From: Liopterus haemorrhoidalis
Taxonomy: Eukaryota > Arthropoda > Insecta > Coleoptera > Dytiscidae
NCBI GenBank assembly: GCA_963971575.1
Contig: OZ020625.1
Span: forward strand, 31,010,537 to 31,074,536
DNA: 64,000 bases
Direction of reading: 5' to 3'
Shown here: positions 1 through 14,200 of the stretch, piece after piece
Numbering within the stretch: the first letter of the stretch is position 1
Layout: every line of letters begins with the position of its first letter
The notes under the pieces: generated by a model
What the model saw: only the letters and a program-made list of their open reading frames with translations
The model's database searches: none
What the model was told of the DNA's origin: nothing
Program-made: the position numbers and the translations under genes

Positions 1-145
1 AAGATATGCTTTCTAGTATAGTGTGTTATATAACTATAACTTTTGTACATCGTCAGCCAAAAAACACAAAAAAAGGAAAAAACGAGACAGACTGACGACA
101 AAATGACGGTATAAGGGTTTTTGGTTATACCTACAAAATCCTACA
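1..145 (+). mobile_element. Right-end fragment of element T
   Basis: Carries GACAAAATGACGGTATAAGG and the end TACCTACAAAATCCTA. The left part, where a cassette would lie, is beyond the window edge. Confidence 0.65.
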
Positions 146-194
146 TTTCTGAAAATATCAACATAAAAACAGCAAAAAATTATTAAAATATTTA

Positions 195-465
195 AAAATT
201 AATAACTTTAAAACGATCAGAGATGGAGAGACGCAGTTTCAAATATTCTAAAGAAGATTTTTATTTTCATTTCTGAAAATATCAACATAGTCTCCTCTTG
301 AGCTAATTCTGGCTCAAAATATTAAAAAATTAATTACTCTGAAACGTGCAGAGTTAGAGAAATGCGGTTCGAAACATTCGAAAGAGGACGTACTCTTTTA
401 TCACTAGAAAAATCACCAGTGTTCCATTTTGAGCCGTTGAGGCGCAAAAAAATCCTACAAAACCC
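195..465 (+). repeat. Isolated units of the 141-bp satellite family
   Basis: About two diverged units; the second (330-450) contains the conserved words GAAACGTGCAGAGTTAGAGA and GAGCCGTTGAGGCGC. It lies in the intron downstream of hemolectin exon 12. Positions 465-600 show nothing recognisable. Confidence 0.8.
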
Positions 466-610
466 TGAAAATAGTATATTATGCTCGATTTATACGACGT
501 ATTGTCACTCTTGTTACTTTGGAACACTCCTCACTGTGCTCGTTGTGTTCCAAACAACTTATATGATTTTGTATCTAATAATAAAGAAAATAATGGGTAT
601 GTTTATTTAC

Positions 611-988
611 CTGGTGGGAATTCAAGTCCATCCTGACGGCATCCGCATGTTCCTACAGGAACACACTCCCCATTCTCATCCAATGTCTCCCCCTCCTTGC
701 AGTTGCATCCCTCTACGCACTGCTGTCGGCAGTCCGGCCGGGCTGAAATGTCACTGCAGGATCTGGTGCAGCTGTTGCCGCATGTCCGGAACATCTGTCC
801 AGCCGGGCATTGAACCCCGCACTCACGTACCTCGTGACGCCACTCGAGCGTCACGCCCTTCGAGGCGCACTCTTTCGCGTACGAGCTGATGATGGGGCAC
901 AGGCACTGGCTAACATCCACCTCACAGGAACACATATCGTACAGGCAGTCCAGGTAGAAGATTTCGGGATCCACGTACCAGTGACAAG
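611..988 (-). CDS. Hml: Hemolectin exon 12: second C8 and second TIL
   Basis: Continues C8 (ACHWYVDPEIFYLDCLYDMC ... ECASKGVTLEW), then a TIL domain (CPAGQMFRTCGNSCTRSC ... CVPVGTCGC) and the start of a vWC-like link ending EFPPG. Acceptor TATTTGCAG, donor GTAAAT at 609-610, phase 1 out, so at least one further exon lies beyond position 1. Confidence 0.88.
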
Positions 989-3900
989 CTGCAAATAGGA
1001 AAAGTGTCAAATGTAAAAAATTGTATCTCAAAAACGGTAAAAGATAGTGAGTTGCGGTTTAAATTTTTGGAAAGAGCATCTTTTTATTTATATATAAAAA
1101 AATTTACAATGTTCTAGCTTGAGCCGTTGAATCAGATTTAATTATTAAATGCTGCAATGTCGCAGTACGGTAACTTATGATTCTAAATACAAAAAACTAA
1201 TCTTCAAAAATTTATATCTCGAAAACGGTAAAAGCTAGAGAGTTGCGGTTTAAATTTTTGGAAAGAATGTCTTTTTATTTATACATAAAAAAATTAACAA
1301 CCGTCCAGCTTGAGCCGTTGAGGCAGAAATAATTATTAAATGCTCTAGTGTCGCAGTACGATAACTTATATTTCTAAATACAAAGAACTAATTTTCAAAA
1401 ATTAATATCTCAAAAACAGTAAAAGATAGAGACTTGCGGTTTCAATTTTTGGAAAAAATGTCTTTCTGTTTATACATAAAAAAATTAACAACCGTCCAGC
1501 TTGAGCCGTTGAGGCAGAAATAATTATTAAATGCTCTAGTGTCGCAGTACGATAACTTATGTTTCTAAATACAAAGAACTAATTTTCAAAAATTAATATC
1601 TAAAAGACAGTAAAAGATAGAGAGTTGCGGTTTCAATTTTTGGAAAGAACGTCTTCTTATTTATATATAAAAAAATTAACAATTGGCCAGCTTGATCCGT
1701 TGAGGCAGAAATAATTATTAAATGCTCTAGTGTGGCAGTGTAAAATTTTAAATACTGCAGTACAGGCGTGTATAGTAAGTTGCATATATATAAGGGGTAA
1801 ATTTTCAAAATTTCATTTCTCAAAATTGGTAAAAGATGGAGAGCTGCGGATTAAATTTTTGGAAAAAATACAAATGTCTTTATTTAGAAAAAAATCATGC
1901 GGGTTTAACTTAGTTTCCTGAAACGAAAAAATTTTTTGAAAATTAAAAAAAAATTATTTTAAAAACAGTAAAAAAATAAAAAGTTGAGGTTTGATTCTTG
2001 GAAAGAGGACATCTTTATTTAATTCTAAAAAAAAAATAACAACCTGCCAATTTGAACCAATGAGGCGAAAAAAAAAAATTTAATTTGAAAAATTTATATC
2101 ACAAAAACGGTAAAAAATAAAAAGATGTGAACTTCCCAGCTTGAGCTTCAGAGGGTTAAAAAAATTTAATAATCTTAACCCTTTACCGCATAGTGTGCCA
2201 TATATGGCCCATTCCGATTTTTATTTTTTATTTTACTTTTAATTTACCCATTTTTATTCTACCCGTTCTCGAGAAAATAATTTTTAAATTATTTTTTTTT
2301 TTAAATCAGTCAGCCATTATTATATAATTTTGGACGTGTATCATTTATTTATTCAGAAACCACTCTTACGGGAGTATAATGTGTAAGAAAGAGAACAATA
2401 GCGACTTTACTATGTAATAGAAAGAGATAAAAGATGAGAGTATTGTCTTTGATGGATCGTAAGGTTTTAAATGTGATTTTCTGTCTCTTTCCAACACATA
2501 GAAATTAGAGAGAGCTGGAAACATAAATGTCTGCTTAGTGGGCGGGACTTTTCAACCAATGAGACAATAAGGTGAATGTATCTTAAAACCTTACGATCCA
2601 TCAAAGACAATACTCTTATCTTTTATCTCTTTCTATTACATAGTAAGGTCGCTATTGTTCTCTTTCTTACACATTATACTCCCGTAAGAGTGGTTTCTGA
2701 ATAAATAAATGATATACGTCCAAAATTATATAATAAATGGCTGACTAATTTAAAAAAACTTTTTAATTTTGTTTTTTTTTTATATTAATTTTACTATCTC
2801 AAATTTTAAAATAAACAATAAAATGTTTAGATATAAGTATATTTATATTTTGATTTTCAAGAAATATATATAAATTTTAAAATTATTTTCTCGAGAACGA
2901 CTGAACCGATTTTAAAAAACTTTTTTTTGATTTTTTTGTATTAACCCTTTACCGCATAGTGTGCCATATATGGCACATTCCGATTTTTATTTTTTATTTT
3001 ACTTTTAAAATCAGAACGTTACTTCATGAATGTTCATATATGCCACATACCCAGCAATGGATCCTGCAGTATCTCAAGTAATGGGCTGCAATAGATTTGA
3101 GGATATCAAGCGGAATTTGCACTTCAACGATAACTCTGAATTTATTGAGAAAGGACAACTAGAAGATACGACCTTTTCTTTCAAAAATTCGAGGGCGACT
3201 GCTTTTAATCCCTAATGAAGAACACCTAGCAATTGACGAGCAAATAATACGGAATCATTTTCTTTTGTAACATAATATAGAATCATAATGTTCCATGTAT
3301 GGCGCAAACCCTATTTTCATAAAAATAATAATTAATATTTTAAATATATTTTTTTAAATAATTTTTCTATCAATAAGAACTAATGTTCATGAATTATTTC
3401 AGCCAAAAATAAAAATTCATGCAGTAAAGGGTTAAAAAAGGATTCGGCTTCGACATACATTTTCAAAAAGAACAAACTTACCAGCAAACATGTCTGATTT
3501 AATTTTAGCGCAGTATTTTTCAGCCGCAGCCTTGTTCTGTATGTTGACGTCACAAGGATGACTCTTGGGGACATCCTGAAGGTCCTTGCACTGTTCATCG
3601 GTCTTCCACTTATTGGCGAAGGCGATAATACTCTTTTCCACGTCTCCCTCAGGTGTAAAAAAATCATCGTTTTGGTTATCATTGAAATTTCCGCAAAGAC
3701 CTTTTGTTTTTCCCCTGTATTCTGGAGGCGCGTCAATGTAGACACGTGTCTGCCCATCCCACCAGATCTCAAGGCCATCCAGGAAGTCCACCACCAAGAA
3801 CATGGAGGACGCCATACGAACTGTTGCGCCACCTACGTCTTGGGGAAGTTTTGTAACTTCCTGGCCATTTATGACGACTTCTCGGTTTTGTTTTAGTTTT

Positions 3901-6900
3901 ATAGTTTGGCCTTCTGGCATTTTGATCTGTAAAAGAAGATTTAGCATTAGTATACAAGGGTAAAAAGATGCAAAATTCCAAATCCTTGTCTCTTGTTCTA
4001 AAAATTATCCATACATTCAAAAATTCATCACAAAAAGTCTCAGCTTAAATATTCAAAAATTAATAACTGTAAAACGTGCAGAGTTAGAGAAATGCGGTTT
4101 AAAGCATTCGAAAGAGGACGTCTTCTTTTATTATTAAAAAAAATCAACAGTGCTCCAGTATGAGTCGTTAAGGCGCAAAAAATTATTGGAATTTTCAAAA
4201 ATTAATTGCTCTGAAACGTGCAAAGTTAGAAAAAAAAAATTGTTTTAAATGCGATTTAAAACATTCAAAAGACGACGTCCTCTTTTATTACCAAAAAAAT
4301 CAACAGTATTTCAGTTTGAGCCATAGGCGCAAAAAATTATTGAAATTTTCAAAAATTAATTACTCTGAAGCGTACAGAGTTAGAGCAATGCGGTTTAAAA
4401 CATTCAAAAGAGGACGTTCTCTTTTATTATAAAAAAAATCAGCAGGGTTCTAGTATGAGCCGTTGAGGCGCAAAAAATTATTGAAATGTTCAAAAATTAA
4501 TTACTCTGAAAAGTGCAGAGTTAGAGAAATGCGGTTTAAAACATTCGAAAGAGGACGTCCTCTTTTATCACTAGAAAAATCAGCAGTGTTTTACTTTGAG
4601 CCGTTCAGGCGCAAAAAAATATTGAAATTTTCAAAAATTAATTACTCTGAAACGTGCAGAGTTAGAGAAATGCGGTTCAAAACATTCGAAAGAGGACGTC
4701 CTCTTTTATCACTAGAAAAATCAGCAGTGTTCCAGTTTGAGCCGTTCTGGCGCAAAAATTATTGAAACTTTCAAAAATTAATTACTCTGAAACGTGCAGA
4801 GTTAGAGAATTGCAGTTTGAAACATTCGAAAGAGGATGTCCTCTTTTATCACTAGAAAAATCAGCAGTGTTCCACTTTGAGCCGTTCTGGCGCAAAAAAT
4901 TATTGAAACTTTCAAAAATTAATTACTCTGAAACGTGCAGAGTTAGAGAAATGCGGTTTGAAACATACGAAAGAGAACGTCTTCTTTTATCACTAGAAAA
5001 ATCAGCAGTGTTCCAGTTTGAGCCGTTAAGGCGCAAAAAATTATTGAAACTTTTAAAAATTAATTACTCTGAAACGTGCAGAGTTAGAGCAATGCGGTTT
5101 AAAACATTCGAAAGAGGACGTCCTCTTTTATTAGAAAAGAAATCAGCAGTGTTCTAGTTTGAGCCGTTGAGACGCAAAAAATTATTGAAACTTTCAAAAA
5201 TTAATTACTCTGAAACGTGCAGAGATGAAGAGACGCAGTTTCAAACATGTGAAAGAGGACTTACTTTTGGATCTCTAAAAAAATTACCAAAGTCCCAACT
5301 TGAGACTTTAAGAAGCAAAAAAATTACAAAATTTCAAAAATTCGTATTGTAGCGGCTTAGCCATAAAACCCCTAACAGCTGGCCTTCGAGGGTTAGACAG
5401 TACAAGTTGAGACGTGTTTGTGGACAGTTTGTCAAGAAGTGAATTTGAATAGTTATTGTTTTGTGAGCATTATATAGTTTTTATTGTGATTTGTGTGTGT
5501 TTTGTTAAATTTAAGGACGTAGTTTACACTAACTGTTTCTTGTTAAATTGTTTAAATTCTTAGTTTGGTTCAATCATAGTTTTTCATGTAATAAAATTTA
5601 ACCTTTGTAGCTCTGATGAAGATTTAAATTAAAATCGAAACGTTAGCGAAGTTAATAAATTTGTTTTATTTTCTGACTGGTCCGAATCCCAAAATCTATA
5701 AACTATAATTAATAAATATGTTACAGTATTTATTTTTTTCTAACAAATTTGGTACTTACAGTTACAGTTTTAGTGCAAGAAGGCAGTCCTGAAGCAATAC
5801 TTGGAGGAAAATTCATAGCCTGGGAAATGGATCCAGCGCAAGCAACGTTTTCAGCTTCCACAACATAGTCTTCGGTCTTCATTAAAACGTAAGAGCATTG
5901 TCCCATGAAATCGTATTTCTTTCCATCGAACGTCTGGTAATGTGGGTCGCCAACGGCCGAGCAGCGACCCCTGCAGGCCACCTGGGTGCACTCCCACAGC
6001 CCCGAGACACAGGTACAGGTGTTGCACTCCTTGGGGATTGTCTCTCCAGGTGGAAAGGTCTTCCCACGTAGTCTGCATGGACATTGTTCCTTGTTGATAC
6101 ACTTGCCCTCGTGTAGGTAAGTCTCTGGAGGGCAGTAGCAGCCCTCCTCGCACTTAGAGAGGTCACTAGGTCGAGCTGGAGGTTGGAGGTCACCACAGAT
6201 CGCTTGACGACCCTCTGTGTAGCCACAGAATTGGTACATACGTCCACCACTGCACTGGACAGCTGTACACAAAAAAATAAATATTAAAACACAAAAACTA
6301 CCAAACAACTGATGAAACATTTCTTTTTACCGACCGCCAATATATATAAGCAGTGGCGGATCTACATACAGACTAATAGGGCTTAAGGGGGGGGGGGAGT
6401 CTGATAACCACATTTTAAGCATATTTTTGATTTTTTTTCAAATCTATGGTTAAATTTATTCATTTTCAAACTAAGTACATATATAAAGTATGTTATGAAG
6501 AAGATACTAAAAAAATTTGAAGGCAAAATATGGCGAAATGAGCCAGCTGTGGCAAATCTTCTCAGACTCCGGGAAAAAAATTAGATTTTGCGGTGACCAG
6601 CATAACTCGTCACTGGATCATCTGAAATCAAAAATCCAAAAAGATTTTGTTAGTTTATGAGTTTGCCGAGGTAACGACGTTGAGTTATTTTATTTTTCAT
6701 GTTTTTTTTTTTATTTAACAATCACAAATATACTCATTTTTAGGTTTTTTTTAGGGGGAATTAATTTTTTTTGTCTTCTAAGTAACGCTAAAAATTGAAA
6801 AATCATTTTAAAAATAAAAACTCAACGTCATTACCTCGGCAAACTCATAAACTAACAAAATCTTTTTGGATTTTTGATTTCAGATGATCCAGTGACGAGT

Positions 6901-9900
6901 TATGCTGGTCACCGCAAAATCTAATTTTTTTCCCGGAGTCTGAGAAGATTTGCCACAGCTGGCTCATTTCGCCATATTTTGCCTTCAAAATTTTTTTGTA
7001 TCTTCTTCAAAACATACTTTATATATGTACTTAGTTTGAAAATGAATAAATTTAACCATAGATTTAGCAACATCCCAACTTGAACTGGAGTGGCGTAAAA
7101 AATTATTAAAAATTGAAATACCGCAGTACAGGCTTGTATAGTAAGTTGCATAAATATAAGGGGGAAATTTTCAAAAATTCATTTCTCAAAAATGGTAAAA
7201 GATGGAGAGTTGCGGATGAAATTTTTGGAAAAAATTCAAATGTCTTTATTCAGAAAAAATTCATGCGGATTTTACTTAATATGAAACGTATTTTTTTTTA
7301 ATTAAAAAAAAAAATCTAAAACGGTAAAAAATAAAAAGTTGAGGTTTGATTCTTAGAAAGACATCTTTATTTAATTCTAAAAAAATTAACAACCTGCCAA
7401 ATTGAACCAATGAGGCGAAAAAAAAATTATATCTCAAAAATGTCTGTCTGTGTGTACACATGCAGAGCAAATTTGACTGAAAGGATTTTTATGAAACTTC
7501 ATATTTAAGCTTCTAACATCAATGGCACAAGTTGATCAACTTTTGGTAAAAATCGGTTGACTAGAAATGGGAGTTTACTCGTGTCGATTTTAAGATTTTT
7601 GCGAATATTTAATAACAGAAAAATATTTCGAAAAAAATTATTTAACAAAAATTGCTATAAAAGTAATAACTAACAACATTTATTTGAGACATTTTTTGAT
7701 AAAACGAAAAAAATTTGAATAATTTTTTTTAACTATATTTTTTCATACTTATATGTAACGTTTCCATGGTCATGATAAATAATATCTCTGTTAGAAAATA
7801 TTAGGCCAAGTTATTTCTACTCTGCTGGTAGAATGTATTTTATGCAAGTACTTTGTGATGGCGGTCGGTCGTGTGGTTGCTACAGCTGATTTTTTTTATC
7901 TTGGTGCGGAAACGTACTACTCGGTTAACGACAGCTCGGGTAACGACAGCTCGGTTAACGACAGCTCGGTTAACGACATCAAGAATGTTTTTCATGTTAT
8001 CCGATTGTTCATGTTAAACATAATCCGGTATAGTTATAATAGAAGGAAGACACTTACGGCAAGTCTTGTCGTCCCTCCAGTCCTTGATGACTACGCCCTT
8101 CTGCCTGCACTCCCTAACGTACATCTCGACAGTCTGGCAGGCGCAGTCGGATGGATTGTCCTGGCCGCATGCGCAGTAGTCCCACTTGCAGGCGCTCAGG
8201 ATTGACGCCACGTCCACCGTTTTATGGCAGGCGGAAAAGCGTTTGTCCTTCAGGAGCTTGTTACAGAACTCGGCGGCCTCTTTCTCCTGATTTTTGGCGC
8301 ATGTGTGCGTGTCAGAAGGCTTAGTGGAACATTCTTTCGAATCTACGGAATCCACCTAAATGATAAATAATAAAAATTTAGTCTATTTAAATAAATTTAA
8401 AAAAATATATTACTCACATTTGAAGTTTTAAAATTCATATTAAGAAATATGTTGTTAATTTCAGATATTAAAATACATATCAGAAGATACGCCATAAAAT
8501 TCTCTTTAATTTAAAAAATTGTTTTTAAAAATCGGTTCAGCCGTTTTCGAGAAATTAATTTTTAATTTTCAGGCAAGTAAATAATTTAAATATTTTTTTA
8601 AAAGTACAAACTTCAAATTTGTGATAATAAAATACATATCAAAAGATGCGCCATAAAATCCTCCTTAATTCAAAAAATTGTTTTTAAAAATCGGTTCAGC
8701 CGTTTTCGAGAAATTAATTTTTAATTTTCAGGCAAGTAAATAATTTAAATATTTTTTTAAAAGTACAAACTTCAAATTTGTGATAATAAAATACATATCA
8801 AAAGATGCGCCATAAAATCCTCCTTAATTCAAAAAATTGTTTTTAAAAATCGGTTCAGCCGTTTTCGAGAAATTAATTTTTAATATTCAGGCAAGTAAAT
8901 AATTTAAATATTTTTTTAAAAGTACAAACTTCAAATTTGAGATAGTAAAATACATATCAAAAGATGCGCCATAAAATTCTCTCTAAATCAAAAAAAAAAA
9001 AATTAAATCGGTTGAGCCGTATTCAAAAAATTAATTTTTAATTTAAGGGCAAGTAGATTTTTTAAACATTTTTTTTTTAAATATGTACTTCAAATTTGAG
9101 ATAATATAATTAATTAATTATACATATGTATGTTTAACCCTTTCCTGCATGAATTTTTATTTTTGGCTGAAATAATTCATGAGCATTAGGAATTGGTTCT
9201 TATTGATAGAAAAAATAATTAAAAAAATATATTCAAAATATTAATTATTATTTTTATGAAAAAATAATAATTTGGGATTTGTGCCATACATGGAACATTA
9301 TGATTGTACATTATGTTATAAAAGAAAATGATTCCGTATTATTTGCTCGTCAATTGCTAGGTGTTCTTCATTAGGGATTAAAAGCAGTCGCCCTCGAATT
9401 TTTGAAAGAAAAGGTCATATCTTGTAGTTGTCCTTTCTCAATAAATTCAGTTATCGTTGAAGTGCAAATTCCGCTTGATATCCTCAAATCTATTGCAGCC
9501 CATTACTTGAGATACTGCAGGATCCATTGCTGTGTATGTGGCATATATGAACATTCATGAAGTAACGTTCTGATTCAGTTTTAAAAGTAAAATAAAAAAT
9601 AAAAATCGGAATGTGCCATATATGGCACACTATGCGGTAAAGGGTTAATACAAAAAAATCAAAAAAAAGTTTTTTAAAATCGGTTCAGTGGTTCTCGAGA
9701 AAATAATTTTAAAATTTATATATATTTCTTGAAAATCAAAATATAAATATACTTATATCTAAACATTTTATTGTTTATTTTAAAATTTGAGATACCTAGT
9801 AAAATTAATATAAAAAAAAAAACAAAATTAGAAAGTTTTTTTTAAATCAGTCGGCCATTTATTATATAATTTTGGACGTATATCATTTATTTATTCAGAA

Positions 9901-11226
9901 ACCACTCTTACGGGAGTATAATGTGTAAGAGAGAGAACAATAGCGACCTTACCATGTAATAGAAAGAGATAGTAGATAAGAGTATTGTCTTTGATGGATC
10001 GTAAGGTTTTAAGATAGATTCACCTTATTGCCTCATTGGTTGAAAAGTCCCGCCCACTAAGCAGACATTTATCTTTCCAGCTCTCTCTAATTTATATGTG
10101 TTAGAGAGAGACAGAAAATCACATTTAAAACCTTACGATCCATCAAAGACAATGCTCTTATCTTTTATCTCTTTCTATTACATAGTAAGGTCGCTATTGT
10201 TCTCTTTCTTACACATTATACTCCCGTAAGAGTGGTTTCTGAATAAATAAATGATACACGTCCAAAATTATATAATAATGGCTGACAGATTTAAAAAAAA
10301 AATTAATTTAAAAATTATTTTCTCGAGAACGGGTAGACCGATTTTAAAAAACTTTTTTTTAGTTTAAAGAAAATTTCATTGCGCATCTTTTGATATGAAT
10401 TTTATTATCTCAAAAATCAGAATGTGCCAAATATGGCACACTATGCTGTAAAGGGTTAAACTGTTTGCATAGTCCTATAAATATATATAAATAATCCGCA
10501 TTTTTGGCTAGTAATAAGTAATTTTTTCAAGAAATATATCTATAAAAAGTTAATCTTAGTGTGATTTGTTAAAAAAATGCTCACAATGTTAAGTTGGAAC
10601 AAAAATGGCCGCCAATTCTCAAATGCCTTTACTATGTTTATATAGGTCACTAATGCAGTAAATAGACAAACCTGCCAGCTGCTGGCGAATGTTGGAAGAC
10701 TCTTTGGAATTTTTCCGTCTTTAGTAGTGAGGTCATTGGAGATATTTCCATCCAGGATTCCACAAAGTCCTTCTGTCCTGTTCCAGAGTCCTTCTGTGAC
10801 GAGGACCTGGACCATGTGCCGCCCATCCCACCGTAAGGCCGTGCCTACACTGTCCAGGTTCACGATAACGTGGTGTGCGGCCAGCTCTGTACGTATACCG
10901 GGGGCTTGACCCGGAATTGACAACAATTTTCCACCTAAAAATCACCAAAAACTGTTGGTATTAAATTATTTAATTCACTGCCATTTCATGTCAGAAATGA
11001 AACGCAGTTTGTTCTATTTAAGCGGAAGATTAAGGTATTTCTTATAGAGCATTGTGTATACTCAATTAATGAATTCTTAAAATCTTGTAAGGACTGGTAT
11101 AGGGAAAAATTGCTAAGCGATATGACATCTGGTGGGATTTTCGGAACTACAGAAATAGACATTCTATCGCGCTTTTTTTAGGGTTTTGTAGGTATGACCA
11201 AAAAACCCTTATACCGTCATTTTGTC

Positions 11227-11268
<42 letters not shown>

Positions 11269-14200
11269 TCGGTTAAAATTGTAGCCAAACGGCTAAACCT
11301 AGAGAGTTGAAATTTGGCATGTTTATACAACTCTTTGACCCGCACATAGGAAAAATACTAAAACATCTAAAAAACATACCCCCCTAAAAATATAAACAAA
11401 TATGTGCTCATCGAAAACAAAAATATTTTTTTTTAATTCTGAGTAGGGTATCAAATGAAAGCCCTTAGTACGTGGATTAACGATCAAATTTTTATTTTTG
11501 CAAAATAAATTATTTTGATGCGATTTTTGCCAAAATTGTGCAAATAAAATTTTGTCCCACACCCTGTAGCCCAGATGGTTTAAACTAAAAATCTAAAAAA
11601 ATTCCAAGTAATGTATATTGGTGTGAACCGAAATAGTACAACAGGAATTTTTGATCAGATTATGTTTTCGGAAAATAACGCATTTTTTGTGGTTTTTGGT
11701 TCACAAAGTACAAAAGTTATACCAATGTAAGACACTGATAAGCTAAGAGTCCGATGGCGCAACGCGTTAGTGCGCTGGTGTCGGAAGCTAAAATTCTCTG
11801 GAAAACGAAGGGTTTCGAGTTCGAGTACGGACGGAGTGAGTTTTATTTTTCTGTTTTTTTTTTGCATTTTTATTATGTTGAAATTATTTTGTCAAAATTC
11901 TAGTTATATTTTGACAAATGTTGTATTTAATTTTTAAGAGCGTAAATTTAATAACCAGTCTTATTATAAGATTAACAGACGATAAATTATTTTAAAAATA
12001 TCGTTCATTTTGTGATTACTATATAAAGTAAAATTTGTCCTACACACTCAGCATACCGCCTTCACTTATTATATACCTGCGAAACCCTGAAATGTGTGAA
12101 TATTCACACTTCACATCAATTTTTTATAAAAAATGTTTGCATAAAAATATAATTGCATAAAAACAAGTATTAATATTGTACCAAAATTACAAAAACCACC
12201 AGTAAACATTAAAATTCACGTTGTTTATATGTAACGAATGTCTATATTGAAGGTTCCAAGTATGCCACAATAGCGCTGCGATCTTAAAATACTTCCCCTA
12301 TAGTCATGCCAATGGGGAACATTGATTTTGGGTAATTTAATATATGATTTTATTGTTTTATCAATTGTATAACTTGTTTTACTTCTCAAAATCTGTGTAA
12401 AATTATAAATTCATGTACTGAGATAGCCTACATGCAGTCCTCTATTTAAAGGATTAATAAATATTATTATTTATTTATTATTGCATATTTTTTAAAATTA
12501 ATATTAAGTGTACCGGAAAGTTTTTTCGAATATTTATATATAATATATTATTTATATATTAAAATAGAAACAAATCGAAAGAAAAAAATTTACTTTATTG
12601 AATAAAAATTGATATGAGGTGTGAATTTTCACACATTTCAGCGTTTTGCAGGTATTTAGTAACTGAATGATGATTATTTGGGATGCCAAAACAAATTTTA
12701 TATTAATTTTTTTTTTTGTTAATTTTAATTCGAATGCCTAATACCATTATTTAGGTTTCTAAATATGTGCAGTATTTTTTTTATATAGCAAGGTTCATTA
12801 AGAATTTTAAAAATTGCGCCTATGGCTTCCATTGGTTGTTATAAGTTCCGCCCCTCTGATTTCGTGTATATTGAAACAGAATTAAATTATAAACAATTTC
12901 CACTGGTTATTAAATTTACGCTTTTAAAATTTAAATGCAACATTTGCCAAAATATAACTAAAATTTTGGAAAAATAATTTAAACAATATAAAAATTAAAA
13001 AAAAAACAAAAATTAATATTGTCTCTTCTCGCAGGGTTCGATCCCTTTCGGATCGAGTTACTTGGATGAAAAGTCAGTTTCAAAAACCACTACACCAGCA
13101 TACACGTTCCAGTGTAGCGTGTTGCAAAGCTATAACTTGTGTACATTATTAGCAAAAAATCACAAAAAATGCGTTTTTTTTTCCAAAAACATAATCTGAT
13201 CAAAAATTCCTGTTGTACTATTCCGGTTCACACCAAAGTACATTACTTAGAATTTTTTCAGATTTTTAGTTTAAACCATCTGGGCTATGTGGGACAAAAA
13301 ATTTTTTGCACAATTTTGGCAAAAATTGCTTCAAAATAATTTATTTTGCAAAAATAAAAATTTGATCGTTAATCCACGTACTAAGGGCTTTCATTTGATA
13401 CCCTACTCAGAATTATAAAAAAAATTTTTTTTTTTCGATGAGCACATATTTTTTTATATTTTTAGGGGGATATGTTTTTTAGATGTTTTAGTATTTTTCC
13501 TATGTGCGGCTCAAAGAGTTGTATAAGCATGCCAAATTTCAACTCTCTAGGTTTAGCCGTTTGGCTACAATTTTTACCGAACAGACAGACAGACAGACAG
13601 ACGACAAAATGACGGTATAAGGGTTTTTTGGTCATACCTACAAAACCCTAAAAATGTAATTTATTGAATAAAAATGCACCAAACATGGCAGCATACTTTA
13701 ACAGCCAAAAAGTGGGGAGCTCATTGTACCCCGGGAGTCCTTTATGCCCCGGCTACCCCTACCAATAATAATAATTATATTAGAAAATTAAAATTTATCC
13801 ACCTGATTTCAAGATTGGGATGTCTTTTTCTGTGTCCTTCTCGAGAGTGTATTCGCGGTCCTGGATGTATATTTTGATTATCCTGCTGCATTTAGTTCCC
13901 CTGAAGCATTTTGGGCTGTTTTGCAGGATAATACTAAAAGTGTTGTCCACTGCATCTCGCACCAAGGTATGGGCACAGGGAGACTCAAAACTGGGAAAAA
14001 TGAAAGTTTATTAATTAAATAAGTATAATTTAATTAATAACTAAAATTAATTTTATTTCATGAGGCAATGAACATAATGCACTTGTTTGCAAACAGAATC
14101 CATATATTGTAAATTCAGTTGACCGACACTCAGATGTACCACATAAAATTACGTGCCCGGCATTTAACATCTGCTCAACTACAAATTACACTTCAATAAA

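Noticed and set aside
4463..5352. Plus-strand open frames of 60-130 codons
   Set aside because: Pieces of the older 141-bp satellite array, broken by indels; antisense to hemolectin.
10985..11160. Possible LINE C-terminal coding remnant
   Set aside because: One frame looks weakly like the end of a non-LTR polyprotein, but no diagnostic motif is present.
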